Source: an uncultured Shimia sp. (lineage in GTDB: Bacteria; Pseudomonadota; Alphaproteobacteria; Rhodobacterales; Rhodobacteraceae). From it: DNA of 64,000 bases. The stretch lies in assembly GCF_947498095.1 (NCBI RefSeq), contig NZ_CANMJE010000001.1, positions 62,001 to 126,000 on the forward strand, written 5' to 3'. Both the position numbers and the translations under genes were made by a program. The notes under the pieces are model-generated. The model was given only the letters and a program-made list of their open reading frames with translations. It made no database searches and was not told the DNA's origin. Below are positions 34,791-43,344 of this stretch, piece after piece. Each line of letters opens with the position of its first letter. Within the stretch, counting starts at the first letter, position 1.

Positions 34791-35375
34791 ATGTGGCCCG
34801 ATCCCGTGACCCTGACCGGCACCCACGTATCAGTCGCCCCCTTGAGCCAGGCCCATGCCGGCGATCTGGCCGAGGCCTCGGCGGATGGGGACCTGAGCAC
34901 GCTTTGGTACACTTTTGTGCCTGCCCCTGACGGGATCACAGATGAGATCGACAACCGGCTGGCGCAACAACACGCGGGCTCTATGCTGCCCTTTGCCATT
35001 CTTGATCCCAGCGGCAAAGCGGTCGGCATGACCACCTATATGAACATCGACGCGCCAAACCGGCGGCTTGAGATCGGCTCAACCTGGTATCGCAAGTCGG
35101 TCCAGCGCGGGCCGATGAACACCGAATGTAAGTTCCTGATGCTGCGTCACGCCTTCGAGACGCTGGACTGTATCGCGGTTGAGTTTCGCACCCACCGGCT
35201 GAACATGCAGTCGCGCCGTGCCATCGAGCGGTTGGGCGCGCAGCAGGACGGGATATTGCGCAATCACATGATCATGCCCAATGGCACGCTGCGTGACACG
35301 GCTGTCTATTCGATCATCGCAACCGAATGGCCTGCCGTCCGGGCCAATCTCGAGCACCGCATGGCCGCAGGGTAG
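34791..35375 (+). CDS. GNAT acetyltransferase, RimJ/RimL type
   Basis: A 194-residue N-acetyltransferase. 'DPVTLTGTHVSVAPLSQAHA' begins the fold. 'RLEIGSTWYRKSVQRGPMNT' is the RimL-like GxTW region, and 'RTHRLNMQSRRAIERLG' and 'AQQDGILRNHM' fit the family's CoA-binding end. It could act on a protein N-terminus or on a small amine. It lies between a terminator and the MocR gene and has its own ribosome binding site (AAAGGA). Confidence 0.88.
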   Translation: MWPDPVTLTGTHVSVAPLSQAHAGDLAEASADGDLSTLWYTFVPAPDGITDEIDNRLAQQHAGSMLPFAILDPSGKAVGMTTYMNIDAPNRRLEIGSTWYRKSVQRGPMNTECKFLMLRHAFETLDCIAVEFRTHRLNMQSRRAIERLGAQQDGILRNHMIMPNGTLRDTAVYSIIATEWPAVRANLEHRMAAG

Positions 35376-35431
35376 CGCCGCCTGAATGGCAGCCTTTGCA
35401 TATTGAACGGTAAAGGCGAAGGATAACACCA

Positions 35432-35460
35432 TACCAGATTGCACCAGCATTAAGTCCAGC
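35432..35460 (+). promoter_or_regulatory. MocR-type direct-repeat operator candidate
   Basis: CCAG recurs at 35434, 35444 and 35456, spaced by 10 and 12 bp, within ACCAGATTGCACCAGC and what follows. Direct repeats one helical turn apart are common for MocR regulators. It lies 14-40 bp before the MocR start, so autoregulation is plausible. Confidence 0.35.
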
Positions 35461-35473
35461 CTATGCTGTTTGC

Positions 35474-36946
35474 ATGGCGATATCAGTCGAAACCTTCTTT
35501 CTGAATCCGCAGTTTCAAGGCACCCTGCAATCTCAGATTCAACAAATGATTGCCGAAGGCATTCTGTCAGGTCGGTTTCGACGTGGGGAACGCTTGCCGT
35601 CCACACGCAAGCTGGCGTCGCATTTGGGGATCAGCAGGATCACCGTGACATTGGCATACACTGAGCTTCTGGCAAACGATTACCTCTCATCGCGCGGACG
35701 GTCCGGGTATTACGTTTCAGAGAACGCTCCCGTTCCACCAAGCTTCAAACCCGTTCAGCGCCGCGAAGACCGCGTGGACTGGACCCGCGCAATCGGGCGC
35801 CATTACTCTGGCGGCAACACCCACGAGAAACCCCATGACTGGGCGCAGTACAAGTATCCGTTCATCTATGGTCAAACGGATCCAACCCTGTTTGATCACG
35901 CCAATTGGCGGTTGTGCGCGCTGCAAGCCCTAGGGCAAAAAGACTTTTCCTCTCTGACCACTGATTACTACGATCAGGATGATCCCAGACTTGTTGAGTT
36001 TATCGCCCGAAACACTTTGCCGCGCCGGGGAATTCTGGCACGACCCGAAGAAATCCTCATCACTCTTGGCGCCCAAAATGCACTGTGGTTGGCCGCACAG
36101 GTCTTGTTGACTCAGCGGCGAACGGCGGCGATCGAAGACCCTTGCTATCACGCGTTGCACGACATCCTAAGCCAATCGCGTTGTCACCTTGCACCAGTCC
36201 CTGTTGACCGCGATGGCCTTCCGCCAGACGCCATTCCGCCAGAAGCAGACGTGGTGTTCACGACTCCCAGTCATCAATGCCCAACTACGGCGACCATGCC
36301 AATGTCACGTCGACACGAACTCTTGCGGAAAGCACGCGAGCTGGACGCACTTATCGTCGAGGACGACTATGAATTTGAAATGTCCTTTCGAGATGCCCCG
36401 TCCCCGGCGTTGAAGTCACTCGATACGGATGGCCGCGTGATCTATGTGGGCAGCTTTTCCAAGTCGATCTTTCCTGGTCTTCGCCTGGGCTACCTCGTCG
36501 GGTCCGAGGCCTTTATCCGCGAGGCGCGCGCATTGCGCGGCTCAGTGCTGAGGCATCCCCCCGGCCACATCCAACGCACGGCGGCCTATTTCCTGTCTTT
36601 GGGCCATTACGACGCGCTCATTCGGCGTATCCGAGAAGCCCTGAGAGAGCGCAGTGAAGTCATGCGCGAGGCACTGGACCATCACCAGATGGAAGTGGTC
36701 GGCCAGGGTGTGCACGGCGGATCAAGTTTTTGGATGCGGGCGGATGACGGCGTGGATACGGAGAAACTCGCCCTGCACCTCAGGGCGCAGGGTGTGTTGA
36801 TTGAGCCCGGTCGGGTATTCTTCAATGGCACAAACCGGCCACGTAACTATTACCGCCTGGCCTACTCATCGATACCCGTGCGGCGCATTCCGGACGGTGT
36901 GGCCCGGATAGCGAATGCTTTGAAAGCAAGTGACGAGTGGATGTAA
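35474..36946 (+). CDS. MocR-family regulator (GntR HTH fused to aminotransferase domain)
   Basis: A 490-residue PLP-binding regulator. Residues about 12-75 form a GntR winged helix ('GRFRRGERLPSTRKLASHLG'). The rest is a fold-I aminotransferase domain with 'FTTPSHQCPTTATM', 'LIVEDDYEFEM' and the PLP Lys in 'VGSFSKSIFPGLRLGYL'. Relatives such as PdxR, TauR and GabR respond to PLP and amines. Divergent targets are absent; the GNAT gene precedes it on the same strand. Its ligand and target are not known. Confidence 0.93.
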   Translation: MAISVETFFLNPQFQGTLQSQIQQMIAEGILSGRFRRGERLPSTRKLASHLGISRITVTLAYTELLANDYLSSRGRSGYYVSENAPVPPSFKPVQRREDRVDWTRAIGRHYSGGNTHEKPHDWAQYKYPFIYGQTDPTLFDHANWRLCALQALGQKDFSSLTTDYYDQDDPRLVEFIARNTLPRRGILARPEEILITLGAQNALWLAAQVLLTQRRTAAIEDPCYHALHDILSQSRCHLAPVPVDRDGLPPDAIPPEADVVFTTPSHQCPTTATMPMSRRHELLRKARELDALIVEDDYEFEMSFRDAPSPALKSLDTDGRVIYVGSFSKSIFPGLRLGYLVGSEAFIREARALRGSVLRHPPGHIQRTAAYFLSLGHYDALIRRIREALRERSEVMREALDHHQMEVVGQGVHGGSSFWMRADDGVDTEKLALHLRAQGVLIEPGRVFFNGTNRPRNYYRLAYSSIPVRRIPDGVARIANALKASDEWM

Positions 36947-36966
36947 GGCGGGACAGCCCGGCTTGG

Positions 36967-37611
36967 TTACTTAGACTTCCAGCTGTCCAGCCAATTGCGG
37001 AATCGCCCTCGCCCTTCGGCCATGCGATCGCCAGCCGCATCCAAGCTATCCCCCATATCCTCCAGCACCGGATCAATGCGCGCCTGCCGGAACCGACGCC
37101 AGCGCACGTAGATTGCCCAAACGAAGGCAAAGAACACGGTCAGGATGATGATATTGAGCCATGGGATAATCGTGGCATCCGGCCCTTGAACCGGCTTCAC
37201 CCCCACAGCGTTGGGGTAGATCGAGAAAAACTCGTTGCGCCAGCCGTAGTGCTTCACCGCTACCCAGCGAGGCGAGTCTTGAGTGGATTTCAAATCCGTT
37301 GCCTCGGCCTGCAGGTTTGCCGTGTCGAACTTGAAATAGGGTGGCCAGCCCCAACTGGTGTCCTCGTTGCGGTACACCATTGGACGGTTGTTTTCATAAA
37401 ACGCCTGAATGAAAAACACGTCGCGGTTCACATTTCCGGTCGCATTACCTGAATCCTCTTTGGCCCAGAACAACGAGTTCTCGCCAAAGTCGATGCGCTT
37501 TTCATAGGTATCTGCGATACGAACGATATCGTTATGCGGCAAAGTATAGTGAAAGAACGCCGCTACCAGCACCCAGAACGTGCCCCAGAATACCCATTTT
37601 ACATAGACCAT
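36967..37611 (-). CDS. DUF1523 membrane protein, last gene of the AAA cluster
   Basis: A 214-residue protein with an N-terminal helix (residues 2-24), a central extracytoplasmic domain of about 130 residues and a second helix near 152-172 followed by a basic cytoplasmic tail. It matches the DUF1523 family by sequence pattern ('FHYTLPHNDIVRIADTYEKR', 'DVFFIQAFYENNRPMVYRNE'). Ten bases separate it from the preceding small membrane gene. The function is unknown; its context ties it to the AAA ATPase cluster. Confidence 0.8.
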   Translation of the reverse strand: MVYVKWVFWGTFWVLVAAFFHYTLPHNDIVRIADTYEKRIDFGENSLFWAKEDSGNATGNVNRDVFFIQAFYENNRPMVYRNEDTSWGWPPYFKFDTANLQAEATDLKSTQDSPRWVAVKHYGWRNEFFSIYPNAVGVKPVQGPDATIIPWLNIIILTVFFAFVWAIYVRWRRFRQARIDPVLEDMGDSLDAAGDRMAEGRGRFRNWLDSWKSK

Positions 37612-37621
37612 TGTGGCCCCC

Positions 37622-37888
37622 TTAACTGAAATTCATCAGGTAGATGATGGTGATCATCAAGATCACCGGAATGATATAGACACCCAGGATCAGTTTACGA
37701 CGCAAAGACCCGTCATAATCTTTCAGCCCTTTGTCGATCCAGGCGTCTCGGTCGCCGGTCATGCCCTCTTCGTCCCATTCCGTTTCGAGTTTACCCTTGC
37801 GGACCGAGCGGGAATAGAACGACAGGCAAACGTAGATCACCGTCAGAACGATGAACCCGACGACCATTAACCGAGCGAGTGCAAACAT
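37622..37888 (-). CDS. Small two-helix membrane protein of the AAA cluster
   Basis: An 88-residue protein with one helix at about residues 7-25 and another at about 66-86, joined by a charged loop ('DEEGMTGDRDAWIDKGLKDY'). Nothing in it matches a named family. It starts three bases after the DUF6638 gene stop, and ten bases before the DUF1523 gene, so it is certainly in the same transcript. It may anchor or assist the cluster's membrane components. Confidence 0.7.
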   Translation of the reverse strand: MFALARLMVVGFIVLTVIYVCLSFYSRSVRKGKLETEWDEEGMTGDRDAWIDKGLKDYDGSLRRKLILGVYIIPVILMITIIYLMNFS

Positions 37889-37891
37889 GGG

Positions 37892-39238
37892 CTACCTCCT
37901 GACCGCGCCCCAGGGGCCGACGCGGGCGATCATGTCGTCACGTGGGCTTTGGGGTTTGGGTTCTTCCATGGGGGCATCATGCCCGAATAATGCGGCACGT
38001 GCACCAGCCTTGTCTGCCTGATACTCGCGATCCAGAAAGTCTGCCACATAAGATTTCTTGGTCTCAGACCAGCCCGCATAGGCACGGTAAAACGCTTCTT
38101 TGTGGCAGATGAACAGCTGTCGGATGTCCTTGGGTGCCAGCTCTGACAACAGCATGTTGACCAGATCTTTATGCTCTGTATCAGCCGCGCGCAGCGTGTA
38201 GAAATAGGCCGGGTGGTCGCTGGTGATGCGCGGCCACGGGCCTTCGTTTTCGGCCCAGTTCACCAGCCGTTGCAGGGCGTGAAATTCCTCGGGCAGACGA
38301 TCCGCATTGTTGCGCGCGAGGCTGCGAATATCGCGGCGGGTGGCGTTGCTGAGATCGACGCCCGCATCCTGCGCCGCGTCGACAACAATAAAGTCCATCT
38401 TTTGCCGCAGGATCGCGCTGGCGTCGATGCCGCGCGCTTTGACAATCGGTTCGACCAGATCGTTGTAGTCAAAGAACTTGGCGATCTGGTTGCGGTCGCG
38501 GAAATCGAACACATGCTTGATCGGCAGGTCACCCAGGGCCGCCTTATCCCCAGCCGCAATCGCCGCCGGGTGGTCAAGATCGCGGAACAGGTACACCCCG
38601 TCAAAATGCGCCGTCCAAAAGGTATCTTGCTGAAACTCCATATGTTTCAGCCGCACGGGGTTGCGCGTCACATCGCCGGTGCGCTTGACGACTGAGATCA
38701 TATCGGCGATCAGCACGTCGTCAAACCAGGCGTCCTCATCCCCTTTGAAGATGTCCACCATCTCGGCCAGCTTGTCCGCATCGCGCAGCGTGCCCTCGGT
38801 GGTGTCCGCCTCGACCAAGACCTTGCGGATGTCGAACAGACGGGCGGGGTCGGTGACGGAAAAAACCGAGTTCACCAGCTCTCCGGCCACGCAATCGCGG
38901 GCGGTGAGGGCAAAGAGCTGCGGTTCGTTCTCAGTGATGAACTGTTTCAGAATGCCCCGACTGGTCGAGAACTGCGCGTTCAAGAGCGGCGCGGTTTTCT
39001 GCTCGGTCGTGAGCAGGATGAACTGCCGGTTACAGCCGCCTTGGTTGAGGTAGAGGTGGTCGTTCAGCTCATCCCCGATCTCTGGGGAAAAGCCCGAGAT
39101 GTCGATGTGAAAATCTGTGAGCGCCGTGGTCTTGCCCGTCAGATGCTTGAGCGCACGGTTGTAACGCTCGACCAATACCGGCGAGGCCACCTCGATCAGG
39201 TTCCCAAACATCAGGCCGCGTTTAATCAGTCGGTGCAT
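37892..39238 (-). CDS. DUF6638-family protein of the AAA cluster
   Basis: A soluble 448-residue protein that I associate with DUF6638, a family known by name only. 'MHRLIKRGLMFGNLIEVASP' begins it, and 'HLYLNQGGCNRQFILLTTEQ' and 'LPIKHVFDFRDRNQIAKFFD' are distinctive stretches. No catalytic motif is evident. ATG 39238 follows GGAGGT, and overlaps the end of the membrane gene at 39222 by 17 bp. It is conserved-looking, codon use matches the flanking AAA gene, and it is part of the eight-gene run. The function is unknown. Confidence 0.8.
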   Translation of the reverse strand: MHRLIKRGLMFGNLIEVASPVLVERYNRALKHLTGKTTALTDFHIDISGFSPEIGDELNDHLYLNQGGCNRQFILLTTEQKTAPLLNAQFSTSRGILKQFITENEPQLFALTARDCVAGELVNSVFSVTDPARLFDIRKVLVEADTTEGTLRDADKLAEMVDIFKGDEDAWFDDVLIADMISVVKRTGDVTRNPVRLKHMEFQQDTFWTAHFDGVYLFRDLDHPAAIAAGDKAALGDLPIKHVFDFRDRNQIAKFFDYNDLVEPIVKARGIDASAILRQKMDFIVVDAAQDAGVDLSNATRRDIRSLARNNADRLPEEFHALQRLVNWAENEGPWPRITSDHPAYFYTLRAADTEHKDLVNMLLSELAPKDIRQLFICHKEAFYRAYAGWSETKKSYVADFLDREYQADKAGARAALFGHDAPMEEPKPQSPRDDMIARVGPWGAVRR

Positions 39239-40016
39239 GGGGACCTCCGTTACTTTGCCATAAGCGCTCTTCATTGATCGCTTCACGCAGAACTCTTTCT
39301 AGCAGCGGAATTTTCATGCGGTAATAGACATCCTCAACGACTCCATCAGGGGCACCTTGCACTTCCGCATTGATGGCTTTCGCTTGTGAATGAACTGCAA
39401 TCCATGACTTTGGAAGGCGAGGTGAGAGAACGACGTTGTCGTTTTCTTCGACATGTCGGATGACCACACGATGCACTCTCTCAATCAGACTTGCCCACTC
39501 GACTGAAGCTGCTTCTCCTTTTGGAAGCGCCGCCCCGGATGAAAGGAAGTACACACGTTTAGTTTTGCTATGATCGCCGTTTTGCCGAAGTTCGAAAGAA
39601 GCAAACCCAAGTTTTGGAAGGGAAGAGGACAGCGTCTTTAGCATGGCGCGGACTTTTTCTTCTTGGGCACCTTGCTCTATTGCGCGGCTCTCCCGCTTGT
39701 CTTGGCGATACAGTAGGGCGGTTTGTTCTGCTTGCGTTTCAGTCATTCGCTTCAACTCCTTTCGTTGAAGCGAAAGCTCGTTGCTCTGCAAAAGCACCGT
39801 CACAATAATCCACAAAAAGGCCAAAGAACCAGCCAGTCCAGCCAACGTGTCTCCTTTTTCATTCGGAGGAGATTCTAGGAACTTCTGGTAGTTTGTCTTG
39901 CATCTCAACACCTCGTTTTCAACAAAACAGATGTGTTGGCCCGAAAGGTCAAAAACATACCAGCCAAACCCAACGGTTAATACAACTCCAAACAGTAGCA
40001 GAAAAGCTCCTCTCAA
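39222..40016 (-). CDS. Membrane-anchored coiled-coil protein, probable late addition to the AAA cluster
   Basis: A 264-residue protein with two N-terminal helices (about residues 3-21 and 60-79), a coiled coil at about 82-125 ('LSLQRKELKRMTETQAEQTA') and a C-terminal soluble domain. Its base composition is visibly lower in GC than its neighbours: hand counts of 60-base lines at 39541 and 39841 give 25 and 27 G+C, against 37 at 40261 in the AAA gene. TTG 40016 is the start, overlapping the AAA stop (TTGA), with GGGGAAGGAAAG before it. No domain is recognised. It looks acquired but is precisely spliced into the operon. Confidence 0.68.
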   Translation of the reverse strand: MRGAFLLLFGVVLTVGFGWYVFDLSGQHICFVENEVLRCKTNYQKFLESPPNEKGDTLAGLAGSLAFLWIIVTVLLQSNELSLQRKELKRMTETQAEQTALLYRQDKRESRAIEQGAQEEKVRAMLKTLSSSLPKLGFASFELRQNGDHSKTKRVYFLSSGAALPKGEAASVEWASLIERVHRVVIRHVEENDNVVLSPRLPKSWIAVHSQAKAINAEVQGAPDGVVEDVYYRMKIPLLERVLREAINEERLWQSNGGPHAPTD

Positions 40017-41953
40017 CTTTCCTTCCCCTCCAAATACCGCCGCTTCGCCTCTTCCATCCGGCGCATGTCCCGCACGGCCTCTTCAATCGCCACCTCGTCC
40101 GACTTGTCGGAATAGCGGAACTCGGAATCGGCGTAGCGGTTGATCTCCTGCACCACCATCTCGACCGTAATCGGCACGCGGAGCGCTGAGATCATATCCT
40201 TTTTCCGCTCATAGGATTGGAACAAGAACAACTCCGGATTCTCCATCCACTCATCCGGCAATTCAAAGTCCATGGCGCGGACCTTGACCGCGTCGGTGAT
40301 GTTCTTGATCGCGCGGCCGGTAAAGCGCGGGTCGGCCTCTTGGATGGCTTTCAGATAGGTGCCGAGCTTGGCAATCGTGTCCAGCCCGCCGATCTGATCG
40401 TGCACCTTGTCAAAGACATTCATCAGCCCGGCCTCATGCGGGCGGGAATGCGATTCAAACGATGCGGCGACGGCTTTCTGGATCGCTTGTGCCTCGTACA
40501 AGTCATGATCGCCTAAGGGGATATCGTGGTTCTTGCCCATCAACAGCGCGAGGATGTCGATATAGTCTTCGCGCATCTTGGGGCCATCGACAAGGAATCG
40601 TGCCCCGGCGCGTTGGCGCAGGGCATCGTCAACATTCTCGGGATAGTTCGAGAACATGCCAAAGGTGCAGTTGCCGCGTACCACCGTATTGGCCCCGGCA
40701 AAGCTCTCCATCAACACGGCGGTGATCTCCAACTGCCCCGCCGAGGACTGTCGGTCGCCGCGTTTGCCCGCCAGTTGGTCGATGTCATCAATGGTGCCAA
40801 ACCCAATCGCCATCGGGTCGATGATGTTGTTGATGAACGCCTTGGCGTTCTGCCCCGACTTGCCCTGATAGCTGTCGATATTGTCGGTCGAGAGGTTCTG
40901 ATAGCGGAACGGATAGCCTGCGACCTGACAGTAGTCATTGATCAGCCCCGCCATCATCTGGATCAGCGTGGTTTTCCCCGTGCCGGGCATGCCGTCACCC
41001 ATAAAGGTGAAGATGAAACCGCCCAGTTCGGCAAAGGGGTTCAGCTTGCGGTCAAAATCATAGGCCATCAGCATTTTGGCGAGCTTCATTGCCTGATACT
41101 TGGCGATGTGGTTACCGACGACCTCGTTCGGTTTCTTGAAGGTCATGGTCAGCGTGGTGCCCTTGGCGGCGCGGGCGGGGGTGAAGCCGTTGATCGTCAG
41201 GTCATCCGCCTCAACCCGCCAACTGGCACCGGTAAAGGCGGCAAGACGAGGGGCAGATTGGGCGCGCAGGGCAACCTTTTCCATGAGCTGTTCGGCAAAG
41301 GCGCAGACCGTGGTGACAAGGCGTTGTTCGTCCGTGGCCAGTGTGGTGATGTCCTGATCCAACTCCCACAGGGCGCCATGCAAAGCCAACTGGGCGTTGT
41401 CGGTCAGAACCTCTTCGACCTCTCCGACTTCAACCTGAACCTCACCCTGATGTGACGCGAGGAGATAGGCAGTAGAATTGGCAAAAACATACAGAACAGT
41501 GAGCGCTTCGGCAGTCAGGAGTTCGGAAAACTCCGCTTTATTATCAGCGCCTAAGCTGCCCGCAAGGTTGGCGCGTTTGAGGTCGGAAAGGCCAGAGGCA
41601 TCGGCAAAGTTCTCTCCTGTCGCCAGCGCAATCGCCAGAGCGCGGCGCAACCCGTTCAGGACGTTCGCCTGTGCGGGCGAGATCAGGGGATCGTCGCCGT
41701 CCGCACCTTCGATGCTTTCGACCAGGTGCACGCCTTCGGGTCTCGCGGTTGAGCGTGTCACCAACCCCGGTGTGGTTGAACGGAACCGCCGGCGCGACGC
41801 GATGCCGGGCGAGCGTTCTTCTGCCCTGTCGGACGTCTTGGCCTTGGCAATACGAGGGGTGTGATCGAACCCGTCCAGAAAGCCATACGCTGCCGTATAG
41901 TGCTTCTGAATATCCTCTTCACGCAGTTCCATTTGATCGCTGGTCAAACTCAT
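40013..41953 (-). CDS. AAA+ ATPase, core of an uncharacterised cluster
   Basis: A 646-residue P-loop ATPase. Residues 1-260 form an N-terminal domain without a recognised fold. The AAA+ module follows: Walker A GMPGTGKT (321-328), Walker B IGFGTIDDID (383-392), a sensor-1 Asn in 'CTFGMFSNYPENVDDALRQR' and a basic residue pair (RQR) that may be the arginine finger. A helical lid and a charged tail follow. It is the only enzyme with a clear catalytic motif in the cluster. It is preceded by an unknown 374-residue protein and followed by a TTGA overlap. It is not MoxR, ClpX or FtsH. Confidence 0.88.
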   Translation of the reverse strand: MSLTSDQMELREEDIQKHYTAAYGFLDGFDHTPRIAKAKTSDRAEERSPGIASRRRFRSTTPGLVTRSTARPEGVHLVESIEGADGDDPLISPAQANVLNGLRRALAIALATGENFADASGLSDLKRANLAGSLGADNKAEFSELLTAEALTVLYVFANSTAYLLASHQGEVQVEVGEVEEVLTDNAQLALHGALWELDQDITTLATDEQRLVTTVCAFAEQLMEKVALRAQSAPRLAAFTGASWRVEADDLTINGFTPARAAKGTTLTMTFKKPNEVVGNHIAKYQAMKLAKMLMAYDFDRKLNPFAELGGFIFTFMGDGMPGTGKTTLIQMMAGLINDYCQVAGYPFRYQNLSTDNIDSYQGKSGQNAKAFINNIIDPMAIGFGTIDDIDQLAGKRGDRQSSAGQLEITAVLMESFAGANTVVRGNCTFGMFSNYPENVDDALRQRAGARFLVDGPKMREDYIDILALLMGKNHDIPLGDHDLYEAQAIQKAVAASFESHSRPHEAGLMNVFDKVHDQIGGLDTIAKLGTYLKAIQEADPRFTGRAIKNITDAVKVRAMDFELPDEWMENPELFLFQSYERKKDMISALRVPITVEMVVQEINRYADSEFRYSDKSDEVAIEEAVRDMRRMEEAKRRYLEGKES

Positions 41954-41965
41954 CTCTCAAACCCG

Positions 41966-41990
41966 TTCTTCGTATTGCCAAAAATACACG
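41966..41990 (-). repeat. Partial copy of the dispersed intergenic repeat, copy D
   Basis: On the minus strand GTGTATTTTTGGCAATACGA followed by AGAA resembles the tail of the repeats at 18348, 29785 and 45963. It lies in the only larger gap (67 bp) of the AAA cluster, upstream of the ATPase. The hairpin portion is not obvious. Confidence 0.35.
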
Positions 41991-42020
41991 CGTCGCAAGT
42001 TTCACCCGCGCGCAGGCCTC

Positions 42021-43145
42021 CTAATAACTCAGCACCCGTCCTTGTGGACTGACTACATATTTCCGCACAGACGCAAACCCCGGTGGGTTCAACTCTTCCA
42101 GCGCCTGATAGGGGCGCTGCGGCAAGATGATGGCGCGTTCGGTTGTGGTCGCCCCGGTATCCACGCCACGCCCCGAGAAGGGGTCGAGCGCGAAAACTTC
42201 GCGGTCAACTTTTGAGAACCAACCAGACTTTTCCTGCTCCACCCGTTCGCTCTCAAGCGCCTCAACCGTCCATGCCAGTGCCCAGTCTTCACCGTCGGGC
42301 GCGCGGGCCTGCTCCAGCACTTCGCGGATCGGGCCGGACTGCTGTGTGTAGGCCGAAGAATACATCGGCCCGACATGATAGCGGCGCAGGCGTTTGGGGT
42401 GGAGGTCGTCAAAGCTCTCGTCGAAGCCCTTGGCGATGGTCACCAGTTTCAGCGCGCCAAGCGATTGACCCATCAGATGGGCCTGCACCTCGGGCCAGCG
42501 GCGTTCGTCTTTCGGCAGCGCTGTGCGGCCCGAATCTTCAAGGTCCATGAGGTAGATCGTCGGCAAGTTGATCTGGCTGTCATAGACGGCCCAGTGCAGC
42601 ACGAATTTACGCCGGTCCTCGCCGATATTGCCGATCCACTGGATCTCGGGGTGGTTCTGAGCCCAAAAGATATCGCCCTTAAGCAGTTCCTCGTAATAGA
42701 GCCGCTGCGAAAGCGCGAATTGCAGTTTGGTGGGCACCTCGCGGTCACCGATGATGACGCGCAGCATCTGGTCTTTCAGCTCTGCGACAGAGGGCATGTT
42801 GCGCAGATGCGTTTCGGCCTGTTGCGCGTCATTGGCCATAACCAGAAGCTCGTTAAAGATCGGGAAACCGCTCTCGACCGCATCGAAGGAAAGCGAGCCA
42901 AAGAACTGCCCGGTCTCGCGCCCCACCAGGAGGTATTTCATGCTGAGCGCACGGAAGGTGTAAGAGAGCTGCGCGAGATATCGCGTAAGGATGCGCACAT
43001 CTTCATTGCTGATCGCGCCATCGGCCACACGAGCCGCCGCGACACGAGTGAGATGATCCGTGATCGCGTCGAACTTCTTGAAGTACCGCCGCGAGGCATA
43101 GGTGTCCCGCAGGGCTTTGTGGTCGGCGGTTTGGGTGTCAGTCAT
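42021..43145 (-). CDS. Uncharacterised protein of the AAA cluster, 374 aa
   Basis: No domain is recognised. The sequence is soluble and mixed alpha/beta. Distinctive stretches are 'LVGRETGQFFGSLSFDAVES', 'NHPEIQWIGNIGEDRRKFVL' and 'RPYQALEELNPPGFASVRKY'. ATG 43145 overlaps the stop of the 68-aa membrane gene; an ATG six codons upstream (43163) is possible, and neither has a strong ribosome binding site, so coupling is likely. It is followed 67 bp later by the AAA ATPase and may be its partner or substrate adaptor. Confidence 0.72.
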   Translation of the reverse strand: MTDTQTADHKALRDTYASRRYFKKFDAITDHLTRVAAARVADGAISNEDVRILTRYLAQLSYTFRALSMKYLLVGRETGQFFGSLSFDAVESGFPIFNELLVMANDAQQAETHLRNMPSVAELKDQMLRVIIGDREVPTKLQFALSQRLYYEELLKGDIFWAQNHPEIQWIGNIGEDRRKFVLHWAVYDSQINLPTIYLMDLEDSGRTALPKDERRWPEVQAHLMGQSLGALKLVTIAKGFDESFDDLHPKRLRRYHVGPMYSSAYTQQSGPIREVLEQARAPDGEDWALAWTVEALESERVEQEKSGWFSKVDREVFALDPFSGRGVDTGATTTERAIILPQRPYQALEELNPPGFASVRKYVVSPQGRVLSY

Positions 43146-43344
43146 TTGGACTAGGTTTTCCATCTTGTGAGGCTCGCCTGCCCATCGACATGATCAAAAC
43201 CCCTCCCCCAAAGACTGGAACGCCAAGCAGCCAATACCAGAAAGAGTTTCCAAGGAAGGCAACATTTAAAAGTTGCAGTACGGCACCGAACATCAACAAC
43301 CACAGCACACCTAACAGTACCGCAAGATGGGGATGCATCCGCAT
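43138..43344 (-). CDS. Small two-helix membrane protein of the AAA cluster
   Basis: A 68-residue protein, nearly all hydrophobic, with helices at about residues 6-27 and 32-54, and a short polar tail. ATG 43344 overlaps the preceding coiled-coil gene's stop (TGATG), with GGGG upstream. It ends overlapping the start of the 374-aa gene. No family is recognised. It may anchor the coiled-coil protein at the membrane. Confidence 0.65.
   Translation of the reverse strand: MRMHPHLAVLLGVLWLLMFGAVLQLLNVAFLGNSFWYWLLGVPVFGGGVLIMSMGRRASQDGKPSPND

Noticed and set aside
39800..39830. DnaA-box-like TAATCCACA
   Set aside because: One isolated site with a mismatch, inside a coding gene; no origin features nearby.
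40526..41455. Plus-strand frame opposite the AAA ATPase
   Set aside because: Antisense shadow of a gene with clear Walker motifs.
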